Shown piece after piece: positions 45,544-54,528 of a stretch of 64,000 nucleotides of DNA. How positions within the stretch are numbered: the first letter of the stretch is position 1; the number at the start of each line of letters is the position of its first letter. The stretch comes from Mesorhizobium loti. Its GTDB lineage: Bacteria > Pseudomonadota > Alphaproteobacteria > Rhizobiales > Rhizobiaceae. The notes under the pieces are model-generated. The model was not told the DNA's origin. It worked only from the letters and a program-made list of their open reading frames with translations, and made no database searches. The stretch spans positions 4,535,001 to 4,599,000 of the forward strand of contig AP017605.1 in the NCBI GenBank assembly GCA_002356515.1. The letters are read 5' to 3'. A program made the position numbers and the translations under genes.

Positions 45544-46425
45544 ATGGTTGAAATCACTTGCGTCGTCGATGCCCGGGCCGAACTCGGCGAAGGCACGCTC
45601 TGGGATCCGAAGGCCGGCGTACTCTGGTGGATCGACATCTGGAAGAAGCTGATCCACCGCTACGACCCCGCGACCGGCAAGGATGAGACCTTCGAGACAC
45701 CGGAATACCTCGGCTGCCTCGGCCTGCGCGAAAAGGGCGGCCTGGTGCTGACCATGACCGATGGCTTCCACTTCTTCGACCCTGCGACCGGCAGGTTCGA
45801 GGCGATCGTCGACCCGGAATCCCACATGCCGGAGACCCGCTTCAACGACGGCAAGCCGGACCGCCAGGGCCGCTTCTGGTCGGGCTCGATGTTCGAGGTG
45901 CCGGGCAAGCCGATCGAGTTCATCGGCGCGCTCTATCGGCTCGATCCCGATCTTTCCGTGCATAAGATGATCGACGGCATTGGCTGCTCCAACGGTTTGG
46001 CCTGGAGCCCGGATTCGAAGATCATGTATTTCTCCGACAGCCATGCCGGCGCGGTGTGGGCCTATGATTTCGACCCCACCACCGGCGACATCGAGAACCG
46101 CCGCACCTTCATCGACATGACGATGACCGGCGGCGTTGCCGATGGGGCCACCGTCGATGCCGAGGGCTGCTACTGGGTCACCATCCCGGTGACCAGCAAG
46201 GTCTGCCGCTATGACCCTGATGGCGAATTGATGCAGACCGTGGTTCTGCCGACCGACCTGCCGACCTGCTGCGAATTCGGCGGCAAGAACCTCGACATCC
46301 TCTATGTCACCTCGGCTGTGCTCAAGCGCCCGGCCAGCCACTTCGTCCGCCAGAAGAATCCTGGCGGACTGTTCGCGCTCGACGTCGGCGTCAAGGGCCT
46401 GACCCTGCCGGCTTTCAAGGGATAG
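45544..46425 (+). CDS. SMP-30/gluconolactonase family protein (sugar lactonase)
   Basis: The 293-residue beta-propeller protein has the SMP-30 features: the metal-binding Glu in LGEGTLWDPKAGVLWWIDI, the Asn in RFNDGKPDRQGRFWSGSM, a second Asn in CSNGLAWSPDSKIMYFSDS and the Asp in GGVADGATVDAEGCYWV. Such enzymes open aldonolactones to aldonic acids, which are then substrates for the acid-sugar dehydratases encoded at 29016 and 32965. The start is two bases after the permease stop. This places sugar oxidation to a lactone, hydrolysis and dehydration in one locus (inference). Confidence 0.92.
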   Translation: MVEITCVVDARAELGEGTLWDPKAGVLWWIDIWKKLIHRYDPATGKDETFETPEYLGCLGLREKGGLVLTMTDGFHFFDPATGRFEAIVDPESHMPETRFNDGKPDRQGRFWSGSMFEVPGKPIEFIGALYRLDPDLSVHKMIDGIGCSNGLAWSPDSKIMYFSDSHAGAVWAYDFDPTTGDIENRRTFIDMTMTGGVADGATVDAEGCYWVTIPVTSKVCRYDPDGELMQTVVLPTDLPTCCEFGGKNLDILYVTSAVLKRPASHFVRQKNPGGLFALDVGVKGLTLPAFKG

Positions 46426-46436
46426 CGTTCCCCACT

Positions 46437-46628
46437 TTCGTCATCCACGGGCGGAGCAAGGAGCGAAGCGACGCCGCGCAGACCCGAGGATCCATGCCGC
46501 GACATCAGCCGACGAATGCAGCGGAGCAGAATTTCGCACCGCTGCGGCGCTTTGAAGTCGCGGCATGGATCCTAGGGTTTCCGCGACGTCGCTGCGCGAC
46601 TGCTACACCGTAGGATGACGACGCGAAG
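46437..46628. repeat. Palindromic intergenic repeat, family B (long)
   Basis: Left end TTTCGTCATCCACGGGCGG and right end CCGTAGGATGACGACGCG mirror each other, and an inner pair (GAGGATCCATGCCGCGAC / GTCGCGGCATGGATCCTA) forms a second long stem. The 271-base gap 46426-46696 holds nothing else recognised. Related to 28901-29002. Confidence 0.75.
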
Positions 46629-46696
46629 GGCGAGACAAGCCTCCGAGATCGAGCATCGTTCCGGGGGCGAAACGACACCAAGCATGCGAGCTGTCT

Positions 46697-46912
46697 TTAC
46701 CGATTGATCGCGCGTGCAGCGCGGCGAACGCTCAGCAGCAGGATGGCGAGACAGCCCACCAGCAGCAGCGCGCCGCCGAGCAGCGGCGGCAGGGCCAGCA
46801 GCTTCACCGCTGCTGCGATGGCGGCGACCAGCACCAGCGCCAGCAGTGCCAGATTGCCGTCATCGACGAACATCCCGAAGAATTCCCTGGCGACCATACG
46901 GATGAGGCTCAT
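46697..46912 (-). CDS. Small two-helix membrane protein
   Basis: The 71-residue product has two hydrophobic helices (about residues 20-40 and 42-62) and ends in an Arg-rich tail (SVRRAARAINR). It overlaps the stop of the upstream COG4280-like gene by four bases (ATGA) and is probably made with it. No family was recognised; it may be a partner subunit of that membrane protein. Confidence 0.65.
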   Translation of the reverse strand: MSLIRMVAREFFGMFVDDGNLALLALVLVAAIAAAVKLLALPPLLGGALLLVGCLAILLLSVRRAARAINR

Positions 46913-47664
46913 CGGGCTAGCCCGCCGGCTGATACGGGATAGGTGCTGCGCAGCCAGCGCACCATGGCAAACGACGCCAGCGCGACGATGGCGAAGATGG
47001 CGAGCAGAGCGAGGTCGGCGCCCGGCCAGTCGGCGCCTATGCCTTCGCCGGTCCAGAAGATGCCGAAGCTGGTCAGCATCAGCCCGACCACGAATTTCAG
47101 CGCATTTTCCGGCACGCGCGCCAGCGGCCGGTGGACAGCCAGCCCGATCAGCATCACCAGGATGAACGCCGCCAGCGCGCCCAGGCTGGCATAGAGCGTC
47201 TGCCCATGGGCCGCGCCGACGGCAATGACGATGAACACCACCTCGACACCTTCGAGCAGCACCGCCTTGAACGACGCCAGCCCGGCGAGGTAGTCGGCGC
47301 GGCGGTCATTGGCCTGCTGGTTGAGGGCGGCGGTCTCCTTGGAGAAGGCCGCCTCCTCGTCATGCAGCGCGATGACGCCGACGCTGCGCAGGATGGCCTT
47401 TCGCAGCCAGCGCATGCCGAACAGGATCAGCAGCACGCCCACGACGAACTGCAGCGTGGTGATCGGCACCAGCGCCAGCAGCGGCCCGAATGCCAGCACG
47501 AGCGCCGCCAGCAGCGCCAGCGCCAGGGCGGCACCGGTCAGCGCCGGGCGCCAGCTGCGCGTCACGCCGACCGCGAGCACGATGGTGAAGGCTTCGACGA
47601 CCTCGACGAAAGAAGCGAGAAAGGCCGCCGTGACCGTCGAGAGGATGGGCGTCAGCGTCTGCAT
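46909..47664 (-). CDS. COG4280-like polytopic membrane protein
   Basis: The 251-residue protein has about six membrane helices, with two related halves each carrying an acidic, glutamate-bearing helix (FLASFVEVVEAFTIVLAVG and FKAVLLEGVEVVFIVIAVG). This duplicated E-x-x-E pattern recalls ion or metal transporters of the Ftr1/UPF0016 kind and fits COG4280 proteins of unknown role. The ATG at 47662-47664 (MQTLTPILS) was chosen; the ORF extends upstream without support. Metal transport is inference only. Confidence 0.78.
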   Translation of the reverse strand: MQTLTPILSTVTAAFLASFVEVVEAFTIVLAVGVTRSWRPALTGAALALALLAALVLAFGPLLALVPITTLQFVVGVLLILFGMRWLRKAILRSVGVIALHDEEAAFSKETAALNQQANDRRADYLAGLASFKAVLLEGVEVVFIVIAVGAAHGQTLYASLGALAAFILVMLIGLAVHRPLARVPENALKFVVGLMLTSFGIFWTGEGIGADWPGADLALLAIFAIVALASFAMVRWLRSTYPVSAGGLAR

Positions 47665-47842
47665 CGAGGCTTCCTGTCTGTCTCGTCCGACCTGGGTTTT
47701 ATGAGTCCGGAAAGCGTAGCCGGAATCACTTGTGTGGTCAGCACCACATAGCGCTCCGGAGGCAGCGGGAAAGCAAGCGCCAACCGGCGGTGCTTCGAGC
47801 CAGTCGAACGCACACCCTAAGGTCCGTGCATGCACGCTTGGA

Positions 47843-48469
47843 TCAGATCAGGCCAGACATGTCGGAGAAAGCCATCGCCTTGCGCAGCAGCTCGGCAAAG
47901 CGTTCGCCGGCCGCTTCGCGCGGGCCGCTGTTGTCGATCGAAGTGACGCCGGGGCCGGTCAGGGTCACATTGGCGCTGCGCGCCAAGCGCGCCAGCACTT
48001 CGCCACGTGACTCGCGACCGCGCATCGCCAGCCGCTCGGCCAGCACGTCGGGCGAGGCAGTGATCTCGACAATGGCCAGATTGGCGTAGCGCTCGCGCAA
48101 CACCGGGATGATCGCGCGCGAAACGTTCGCCACGGCGACATGGCCATTGGCGACCGACCAGTCGACATCGGCCGGCAGGCCGTAGCGCAAGCCATGTGCT
48201 TCCCACGAAATCGCGAAGGCGCCGTCGGCCTCGGCCTCGACGAAGGCGGCATCGGCCAGCGTGTCGTGATCCTCGCTCGCGGCATCGCTCGGCCGGGTGA
48301 TGACGCGGCGCACGAACTCCAGCCGGCTCTCGTCGGCGAACAGCGCGCGGGCGTAGCCGATCACCGTGTCCTTGCCGGCGCCGCTGGGCCCCACGACGGC
48401 GACAAAGACGCCATGGCGGATTGGAAACGTTTCAGCGGACAGTTCACGCTCGATCAAGGCCGACACCAT
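47843..48469 (-). CDS. phnN: Ribose 1,5-bisphosphate phosphokinase
   Basis: The 208-residue protein has Walker A GPSGAGKD near residues 27-34, the FVRRVITRP motif of guanylate-kinase-like folds, and LRYGLPADVDW. PhnN converts ribose 1,5-bisphosphate to PRPP, the last step in recycling the ribose part after carbon-phosphorus lyase cleavage. The ATG at 48467-48469 overlaps the phnM stop by one base; a GTG one codon earlier is possible. The gene follows phnM and the DUF1045 gene. Confidence 0.93.
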   Translation of the reverse strand: MVSALIERELSAETFPIRHGVFVAVVGPSGAGKDTVIGYARALFADESRLEFVRRVITRPSDAASEDHDTLADAAFVEAEADGAFAISWEAHGLRYGLPADVDWSVANGHVAVANVSRAIIPVLRERYANLAIVEITASPDVLAERLAMRGRESRGEVLARLARSANVTLTGPGVTSIDNSGPREAAGERFAELLRKAMAFSDMSGLI

Positions 48470-49608
48470 CACGCGACCCGGCGTCCCTGCCGCCAGACGG
48501 TGCGCACGACCGGCACATGGTCGTCGACGCGCACGCGCACCAGATCGGCGCGGCGGCCCTGTTCGATGATGCCGCGGTCGGTCAGGCCAACGGCTTCGGC
48601 CGGGTTCTTCGAAACCATGGCGACAGCCTGCGGCAGCGAAATGCCTTCGACCATGTCGCCGAGGAAGAAGGCGGACTGGATCAGGCTGAAGGGAATGTAG
48701 TCCGAAGACAAGATGTCGAGCAGGCCATCACTGGCCAGCGTGCGCGCCGAGACATTGCCCGAATGTGAGGCGCCGCGCATGACATTGGGCGCGCCCATCA
48801 GCACGCCGAGGCCCGCGGCCTTCGAGGCGCGCGCCGCTTCCTCGGTGGTGGGGAACTCGGCAACGCGCACACCCTGCTCGATCGCCTCGTCGACATGGCC
48901 CGATGTGGCGTCGTCATGGCTGGCCAGCACGATGCCACGCTCATGGCAGGCGGCGGCGATCACCGCGCGGTTCGGTGCCGAATTGCGCGCCGATTCCGCC
49001 ATCCGCTTCTCGCAGAACAATTTGAAGTCGCGATCGCTCAGCTTCAGCTTGCGCTGGTAGTAGTAGGCATAGGTTTCAAGATTGACGAACTGGCGTTGGC
49101 CGGGCGCATGGTCCATCAGCGAGGCCAGCTTGACCCGGTCGTCCTGGTCGAAATTGGCGAAGGCCTGCAGGCAATCCGGCGCCGAAACCTCGCAGCGCAG
49201 ATGCAAGAAGTGATCGGCGCGCAGACGATCCTGCGCGACGCTGTCCTCGATCGCGTCGGCCAGCTTGCGGATATCGGCCAAGGTGAGATCGGCGTCCTCG
49301 TCCATGCCGACGCGCAAGGCGTCGAGGACGGTGGTGATGCCGGCCGTTGCCACCTGCGCGTCATGGGCAAGCACGGCGGCAATCGGGTTCCAGCGCACCT
49401 TCGGTCGCGGTGCGTAGTGGCCTTCGAGATGGTCGGTGTGCAGTTCGACCAGCCCGGGAATGACATAGTCGCCGCCCATGTCCTCGCCGGTCCGGCCAGA
49501 GCCTGCATCGATGCCGGCGATAAAGCCGTCACGCAGCACCAGCGACCCCTCGACGATCTCGTCGGCAAGTACGATGCGGGCGTTGGAAAGAACGGTTTCG
49601 GCGGTCAT
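48469..49608 (-). CDS. phnM: Alpha-D-ribose 1-methylphosphonate 5-triphosphate diphosphatase
   Basis: The 379-residue amidohydrolase-fold protein has the metal-binding ELHTDHLEGH motif, MLH-like LRCEVSAPDCL, the SHDD histidine-aspartate site and MGAPNVMRGASHSGN, all typical of PhnM. It removes pyrophosphate from the ribosyl-phosphonate triphosphate in the C-P lyase pathway. The ATG at 49606-49608 (MTAETVLSNARIVL) fits family starts. The core C-P lyase genes phnGHIJKL are absent from this window. Confidence 0.95.
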   Translation of the reverse strand: MTAETVLSNARIVLADEIVEGSLVLRDGFIAGIDAGSGRTGEDMGGDYVIPGLVELHTDHLEGHYAPRPKVRWNPIAAVLAHDAQVATAGITTVLDALRVGMDEDADLTLADIRKLADAIEDSVAQDRLRADHFLHLRCEVSAPDCLQAFANFDQDDRVKLASLMDHAPGQRQFVNLETYAYYYQRKLKLSDRDFKLFCEKRMAESARNSAPNRAVIAAACHERGIVLASHDDATSGHVDEAIEQGVRVAEFPTTEEAARASKAAGLGVLMGAPNVMRGASHSGNVSARTLASDGLLDILSSDYIPFSLIQSAFFLGDMVEGISLPQAVAMVSKNPAEAVGLTDRGIIEQGRRADLVRVRVDDHVPVVRTVWRQGRRVA

Positions 49609-49639
49609 TTCGGGCAGTCCTTGTCTGGGTAGTGTTTGT

Positions 49640-50347
49640 TCAGGCGATTTTTCTGGCCGGGCGGCGTCCCAGCGCGTGCTGGGACAGCACCATGAACGGC
49701 GCACCGGGTTCGGGTTCGACAAACAGCGTCAGCGCGTCCACCAGCACCGGCTGCCGCAGCACGTCCGCGAACAGGCTGTCGATTGCTGCGCGCAAACGAG
49801 GGCTTTCCTGTGTCCCGGCGCGGCCCGACAGCGTCATGTGGAAGCGGAAGGTCTCGAAGACATAGGGGTAGCCCCACTGGCAGAGGTTGCGGAACTCGGG
49901 GGGCTTCAGCGAATCCGGGCTGCGCCGTTCGATCTCGGCCTCGGTCAGCGGCGCGCGAAAGCGGTCGAAATCGCGCACGACGTCGTCGGCGAAGCGGTTG
50001 AGCGGCGGGAACGGTCCCTCGGGCACCAGCGCGAAGAAGCTGTCGATCTGGCTGACGACGAGGCGCGGGATCGTCACAACAGGCGTCGCTTCGGCAAAAT
50101 GGTCGATTGCGGCGCGCAGCGAGGTTTCCGTCTCGTTGGCCGCCAGGCGGAAGGGGGCTTTCAGCGTCGCGTGGAAGCCATAGCGGCGCGCCGAGGCGGT
50201 GTGGAAGGCAACTTCCGCCGCCGATAAATCGGCCACGGCCTCGACCGGCCTTGTCGCCGCGCCGAACGGGTCGCGGCCCAGCCAGTTGGCGGCGATCCGC
50301 GCCAGCGGTTCGTCCTGCCGGGGGGTGAAGTAGATGGCATAACGCAT
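49640..50347 (-). CDS. DUF1045 phosphonate-metabolism protein (2H phosphoesterase-like)
   Basis: The 235-residue protein has two H-x-T-L motifs of the 2H phosphoesterase superfamily: HATLKAPF and HMTLSG. It starts MRYAIYFTPRQDEPLARIA, normal for DUF1045. Members accompany phn genes in many proteobacteria and are thought to act on cyclic ribose phosphate intermediates. The gene precedes phnM by 31 bases on the same strand and is probably the first gene of a DUF1045-phnM-phnN unit. Confidence 0.88.
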   Translation of the reverse strand: MRYAIYFTPRQDEPLARIAANWLGRDPFGAATRPVEAVADLSAAEVAFHTASARRYGFHATLKAPFRLAANETETSLRAAIDHFAEATPVVTIPRLVVSQIDSFFALVPEGPFPPLNRFADDVVRDFDRFRAPLTEAEIERRSPDSLKPPEFRNLCQWGYPYVFETFRFHMTLSGRAGTQESPRLRAAIDSLFADVLRQPVLVDALTLFVEPEPGAPFMVLSQHALGRRPARKIA

Positions 50348-50499
50348 GGGAAGTCCTCGTCAGTCTCGCTGCCATAGGTGATTTCCATGACGGATTGACG
50401 AAGCTTTGACGGGTTTTCGATGGCAAATCGACCTGAGAAGTCCTTAGCCGACGATTTTTCCCAGCTGGACCAATGGCTTCACTCGAAAGACATCGGCGC

Positions 50500-51312
50500 T
50501 CAGGCCTTCATCAACCATTCGTGCTCGGGTGCATTGTGGAATTTCCACGTCCGCTTCGGCCCGGCCATGACGTTGAGATAGTAGAGATCGTACCCATGGC
50601 AGGCGGCGCAGGGGTGATACCCCTTGGGCACCAGCACAACATCGCCATCCTCGATCGCCATGGCTTCGTCGAGCGCGCGATGGCCATCCGTGTCGGCGTC
50701 TGTATAGACGCGCTGGAAGGCAAAGCCCTGCGGCGGGTTGAGGCGGTGGTAATAGGTCTCCTCAAGATAGGATTCAGCAGGCAGATTGTCCTGGTCGTGC
50801 TTGTGCGGCGGATAGCTCGACGTGTGGCCGCCGGGCGTGATGACCTCGACCACCAGCAAGGAATCCGCCGGCTTGCCTTCCGGCAGGATGTTGGTGACGT
50901 AGCGCGTGTTGGTGCCCTTGCCGCGCACCTCCTGGCCGAGATCGTCCGGCGCGATCACCCGGACCGGCAAACCACCGCCAAGGCCGGGCGCCGAGCAGAC
51001 CGCGAGTTCCAATTCGGTATCGGCCGTCACCGACCAGTCCGATCCCTCGGGAATATAGACCGACCACGGCTTGCCTTCGAAGGGTGACATCCGCTCGCCG
51101 AGCAGGCCGAGATCCTTGCCGTCTGCCTTCGCCGTGCCCTTGCCGGTCACGAACACCAGGCAGACTTCGCGGTCGTCCGTCTTCCCCGAAGCGCTTTCGC
51201 CGGGTTGCAGCCGATGCAGGTCGAAGCCGACATAGGTCCAGCCGGCACTTTTCGGCGTCACATGGGCGACGCGGCCATGGCCCTTGTTGGCCTTCACCAG
51301 CAGCTTGGACAT
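50500..51312 (-). CDS. iolB: 5-deoxy-glucuronate isomerase
   Basis: The 270-residue cupin-fold protein has the KDG/IolB metal motif SSYPPHKHDQ and later DGDVVLVPKGYHPCAACHGY. IolB isomerises 5-deoxy-D-glucuronate to 5-dehydro-2-deoxy-D-gluconate in myo-inositol breakdown. The ATG at 51310-51312 (MSKLLVKANKGHG) is supported over an upstream extension. It is the last gene of the iolC-iolD-iolE-(small membrane gene)-iolB unit. The 152 bases between iolB and the DUF1045 gene hold no supported gene. Confidence 0.95.
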   Translation of the reverse strand: MSKLLVKANKGHGRVAHVTPKSAGWTYVGFDLHRLQPGESASGKTDDREVCLVFVTGKGTAKADGKDLGLLGERMSPFEGKPWSVYIPEGSDWSVTADTELELAVCSAPGLGGGLPVRVIAPDDLGQEVRGKGTNTRYVTNILPEGKPADSLLVVEVITPGGHTSSYPPHKHDQDNLPAESYLEETYYHRLNPPQGFAFQRVYTDADTDGHRALDEAMAIEDGDVVLVPKGYHPCAACHGYDLYYLNVMAGPKRTWKFHNAPEHEWLMKA

Positions 51313-51316
51313 CGGG

Positions 51317-51535
51317 TTACTCCTTCGGTTCGGCCTCGGACGCCGCCTTGTTCTCATCGGCCGGTTTGTACAGATAAAAGAACTGCCAGACACCATAACC
51401 GGCAAAGCCAAGCGCGATGACGCCCCAGAACGGCGTGCCGGTGGCAAACTCGATGATCGACCAGATGACGCAGACCGCGACGACGGCGACACGGCGCCAA
51501 AGCGGGCGGAAGAACGGGTGCTCGGAATCTTTCAT
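51317..51535 (-). CDS. Small membrane protein inside the iol operon
   Basis: The 72-residue protein has two membrane helices (about 15-33 and 37-53), a short charged N-terminus (MKDSEHPFFRPLWRR) and an acidic C-terminal tail. It lies between iolE and iolB, only four bases before the iolB start, so it is part of the operon. Similar short genes occur at this place in other rhizobial iol clusters (from memory). Its role is unknown. Confidence 0.78.
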   Translation of the reverse strand: MKDSEHPFFRPLWRRVAVVAVCVIWSIIEFATGTPFWGVIALGFAGYGVWQFFYLYKPADENKAASEAEPKE

Positions 51536-51578
51536 CGGGCCAATCTACAGCAACCTGCCTCGCCGTGAACCCATTGCA

Positions 51579-52496
51579 TCAGGCATTCGGGAAGCCTTGC
51601 GTCTCGACCGTGTAGCCGGCGGCCGTCATGACCCGCATCAGTTCCTTGTGGCCGACCTCAGCCATCTTGAGCGGCGGGTTCTTCCTCGGGTCCTGCTCGG
51701 CCTCGACCACGAACCAGCCTTCATAGCCATAATCGGCGAAGCGTTGCACGATGGCGCCGAAATCCAGCGAGCCGTCGCCCGGCACGGTGAAGGCGCCGAG
51801 CGCCACGGCGTCGAGGAAGGACTGTTTCGTGCGGTCAAGCCCGTCGATCACGCCCATGCGCACATCCTTCACATGGACATGGCTGATGCGCTTGTGGTGG
51901 TTGTCGATGGCGCGCAGCACATCGCCGCCCGCAAAGGCCAGATGGCCGGCGTCGAGCAGCAGCGGAATCCCCGCCCCGGAATGACGCATGAAGGCATCGA
52001 GCTCCGGCTCGGTCTCGACCACCGCCGCCATGTGATGGTGGTAGGAGAGCGGCATGCCTTGCTCGGCGCACCATTCGCCGAACTCGGTCAGGCGCCTGGC
52101 ATAGGCCTTCATCTCGTCACTGGTGAGTTTCGGCTTGGTGGCGAGCGGCTTCGAGCGGTCGCCCTGGATCGAGCGGCCGACCTCGCCATAGACGATGCAA
52201 GGCGCGTTGACCGCCTTGAACAGGTCGATCATCGGCTGGATGCGATCCTTGTTCCTGCTCATCTCCTCATCGACCAGCGTGCCGGAAAACCAGCCGCCGC
52301 ACAGCGTCACGTCGGCTGCCTTGAGGATCGGCAGCATGACAGCGGGATCGTTGGGAAAGCGCCGGCCCATCTCCATGCCGGTGAAGCCGGCCGAACGCGA
52401 CTGGCGCAGGCACTCTTCCAGCGACACGTCATCGCTCAGTTCGGCAAGATCGTCGTTCCACCACGCTATGGGGGACATGCCCAGTTTGGCTTTCAA
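51579..52496 (-). CDS. iolE: Myo-inosose-2 dehydratase
   Basis: The 305-residue TIM-barrel (xylose-isomerase-like) protein has the IolE motifs SPIAWWNDDL, LSYHHHMAAVVE and the metal-binding LLLDAGHLAFAGGD and ISHVHVKDVR. It dehydrates 2-keto-myo-inositol to the diketone consumed by IolD. A palindromic repeat separates it from iolD upstream. Confidence 0.96.
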   Translation of the reverse strand: MKAKLGMSPIAWWNDDLAELSDDVSLEECLRQSRSAGFTGMEMGRRFPNDPAVMLPILKAADVTLCGGWFSGTLVDEEMSRNKDRIQPMIDLFKAVNAPCIVYGEVGRSIQGDRSKPLATKPKLTSDEMKAYARRLTEFGEWCAEQGMPLSYHHHMAAVVETEPELDAFMRHSGAGIPLLLDAGHLAFAGGDVLRAIDNHHKRISHVHVKDVRMGVIDGLDRTKQSFLDAVALGAFTVPGDGSLDFGAIVQRFADYGYEGWFVVEAEQDPRKNPPLKMAEVGHKELMRVMTAAGYTVETQGFPNA

Positions 52497-52518
52497 GTCG
52501 TCACTCCGGTTTCTTGTT

Positions 52519-52624
52519 CACCCTCCCCCTTGTGGGGAGGGTCGCTGCGAAGCAGCGGGGTGGGGGTCTGCGCCAGACCCCCACCCGGACCTTCGGTCCG
52601 ACCTCCCCACAAAGGGGGAGGTAG
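52519..52624. repeat. Palindromic intergenic repeat, family A
   Basis: CACCCTCCCCCTTGTGGGGA on the left and CTCCCCACAAAGGGGGAGGT on the right form a long hairpin, with an inner GGGGGTCTGCGCCAGACCCCC stem-loop. It sits between iolD and iolE within one operon. Related to 6323-6479. Confidence 0.75.
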
Positions 52625-52644
52625 GGGGTAGCGCTGACTTAGCA

Positions 52645-54495
52645 TCAATCGCCGACGCTCTGCATCTGGCGCTTTTCGTCATAGGCCTTGCGTGCCGCAT
52701 TGACCTGGGGCCGCGCGGAGACTTCCGGCACCGCCACATCCCACCAATGGCCGCCGGCATCGGTGGAAACCAGCGGATCGGTGTCGATGACCAGCACGGT
52801 GGTGCGGTCGTTTGTCTTGGCTTTTTGCAGCGCGTTTTCCAGGCCGGCGATCGACGGCACCTTTTCGGCAATCGCGCCCATGCTTGCCGCATGGGCGGCG
52901 AAGTCGATATCGGGCAGGATTTCGTGGCGCGAGTCCTTCAGGAGATTGTTGAAGTTGGCGCCGCCGGTCGCCATCTGCAGCCGGTTGATGCAGCCATAGC
53001 CGCGGTTGTCGAGCAGCACGATGGTGAGCTTCAAACCGAGCATCACCGAGGTGGCGATCTCGGAATTCAGCATCAGATAGGAGCCGTCGCCGATCATGAC
53101 GACGACCTCTTCGTCGGGCTTGGCCATCTTGGTGCCGAGCCCGCCGGCAATCTCGTAGCCCATGGTCGAGAAGCCATATTCGGCATGGTAGGAGCCGGGC
53201 GCGCCGGCCTGCCAAAGCTTGTGCAATTCGCCCGGCAGACCGCCGGCGGCATGCAGCAATGTCACGCTGGAGCCCATAACCCGCTGCACGGCGCCGATCA
53301 CCTGCGCGTCGGATGGGAAAGCGGCATTGGTTGAGGCCGTCACCTTGGCCGCGTCGGTCTGCCAGGCCTTCTTGCCCTTGGCCGAATTGTCGGTCCAGGC
53401 GGCTGGCGCCTTCCAGCCCTTCAGCGCGGCACCGAGTTCAGCGAGGCCCTCGGCCGCATCGGCGACCAGCGGCAGCGCGCGGTGCTTGCCGGCATCGAAA
53501 GGCTGCACGTTCAATCCGATGATGGTCTTGCCGGAATTCTTGAACAGCGCCCATGAACCGGTGGTGAAATCCTGCAGGCGCGTGCCGATGGCCAGCACCA
53601 CATCGGCCTCTTCCGCCAGCCGGTTGGCGGCCGACGTGCCGGTGACGCCGACCGCCGCCATGTTGAGCGGGTGATCGTCGGGCAGCGAGGATTTGCCGCC
53701 TTGCGTCTCGCAGACCGGAATGCCGGCGCCCTCGACGAATTTCGCCAGCTCGTCGGAGGCCTGCGAATAGAGAACGCCGCCGCCGGCGATAGCCAGCGGC
53801 TTTTTCGCGCCCTTGAGCGCCGCGACCGCTGCTGCCAGTTCGCTACGATCCGGGCGCGGCCGGCGCTGGTGCCAGACCCGTTCGGCGAAAAAGCTCTCGG
53901 GATAATCATAGGCCTCGGCCTGCACATCCTGGCAGAGCGACAGCGTCACCGGGCCACAATCGGCCGGATCGGTCAGAACAGCCATGGCGCGGCTCAGCGC
54001 CGGGATGATCTGCTCAGGCCTGGTGATGCGGTCGAAATAGCGCGACACCGGACGGAAGCAGTCATTGACCGTCGTCGTGCCGTCGGAAAAATCCTCGGCC
54101 TGCTGCAGCACTGGATCGGGAATGCGGTTGGCGAAGACATCGCCGGGCAGAAGCAGGACAGGCAGCCTATTTACATGCGCCAGTGCCGCCGCCGTCACCA
54201 TGTTGAGCGCGCCGGGGCCGATCGAAGAGGTCGCGGCCATGAAGCGGCGGCGGAAATTGGCCTTGGCATAGGCGATCGCCGCATGCGCCATCGCCTGTTC
54301 ATTGTGGGCGCGGAAGGTCGGCAGCTCGTCGCGCACCTGGTAGAGCGCCTCGCCGATGCCGGCGACATTGCCGTGACCGAAGATCGCCCAGACGCCGCCG
54401 AAGATGGGCACTTTTCTGCCGCCGATCTCGGTCATCTGGCGGCTGAGGAAGCGGGTCAGCGCCTGCGCCATCGTCAGGCGGATTGTCTTGCTCAT
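52645..54495 (-). CDS. iolD: 3D-(3,5/4)-trihydroxycyclohexane-1,2-dione hydrolase
   Basis: The 616-residue thiamine diphosphate enzyme starts MSKTIRLTMAQALTRFLSRQ and has the IolD-specific FGGVWAIFGHGNVAGIGEAL and the cofactor motif VVMIGDGSYLMLNSEI ending at LLDNRGYGCINR. It hydrolyses the cyclic dione to 5-deoxy-glucuronate. It lies between iolC and iolE on the same strand. Confidence 0.96.
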   Translation of the reverse strand: MSKTIRLTMAQALTRFLSRQMTEIGGRKVPIFGGVWAIFGHGNVAGIGEALYQVRDELPTFRAHNEQAMAHAAIAYAKANFRRRFMAATSSIGPGALNMVTAAALAHVNRLPVLLLPGDVFANRIPDPVLQQAEDFSDGTTTVNDCFRPVSRYFDRITRPEQIIPALSRAMAVLTDPADCGPVTLSLCQDVQAEAYDYPESFFAERVWHQRRPRPDRSELAAAVAALKGAKKPLAIAGGGVLYSQASDELAKFVEGAGIPVCETQGGKSSLPDDHPLNMAAVGVTGTSAANRLAEEADVVLAIGTRLQDFTTGSWALFKNSGKTIIGLNVQPFDAGKHRALPLVADAAEGLAELGAALKGWKAPAAWTDNSAKGKKAWQTDAAKVTASTNAAFPSDAQVIGAVQRVMGSSVTLLHAAGGLPGELHKLWQAGAPGSYHAEYGFSTMGYEIAGGLGTKMAKPDEEVVVMIGDGSYLMLNSEIATSVMLGLKLTIVLLDNRGYGCINRLQMATGGANFNNLLKDSRHEILPDIDFAAHAASMGAIAEKVPSIAGLENALQKAKTNDRTTVLVIDTDPLVSTDAGGHWWDVAVPEVSARPQVNAARKAYDEKRQMQSVGD

Positions 54496-54528
54496 GGTGT
54501 TTTCCTCCGCAGTCCTTATGCCGCGCCT

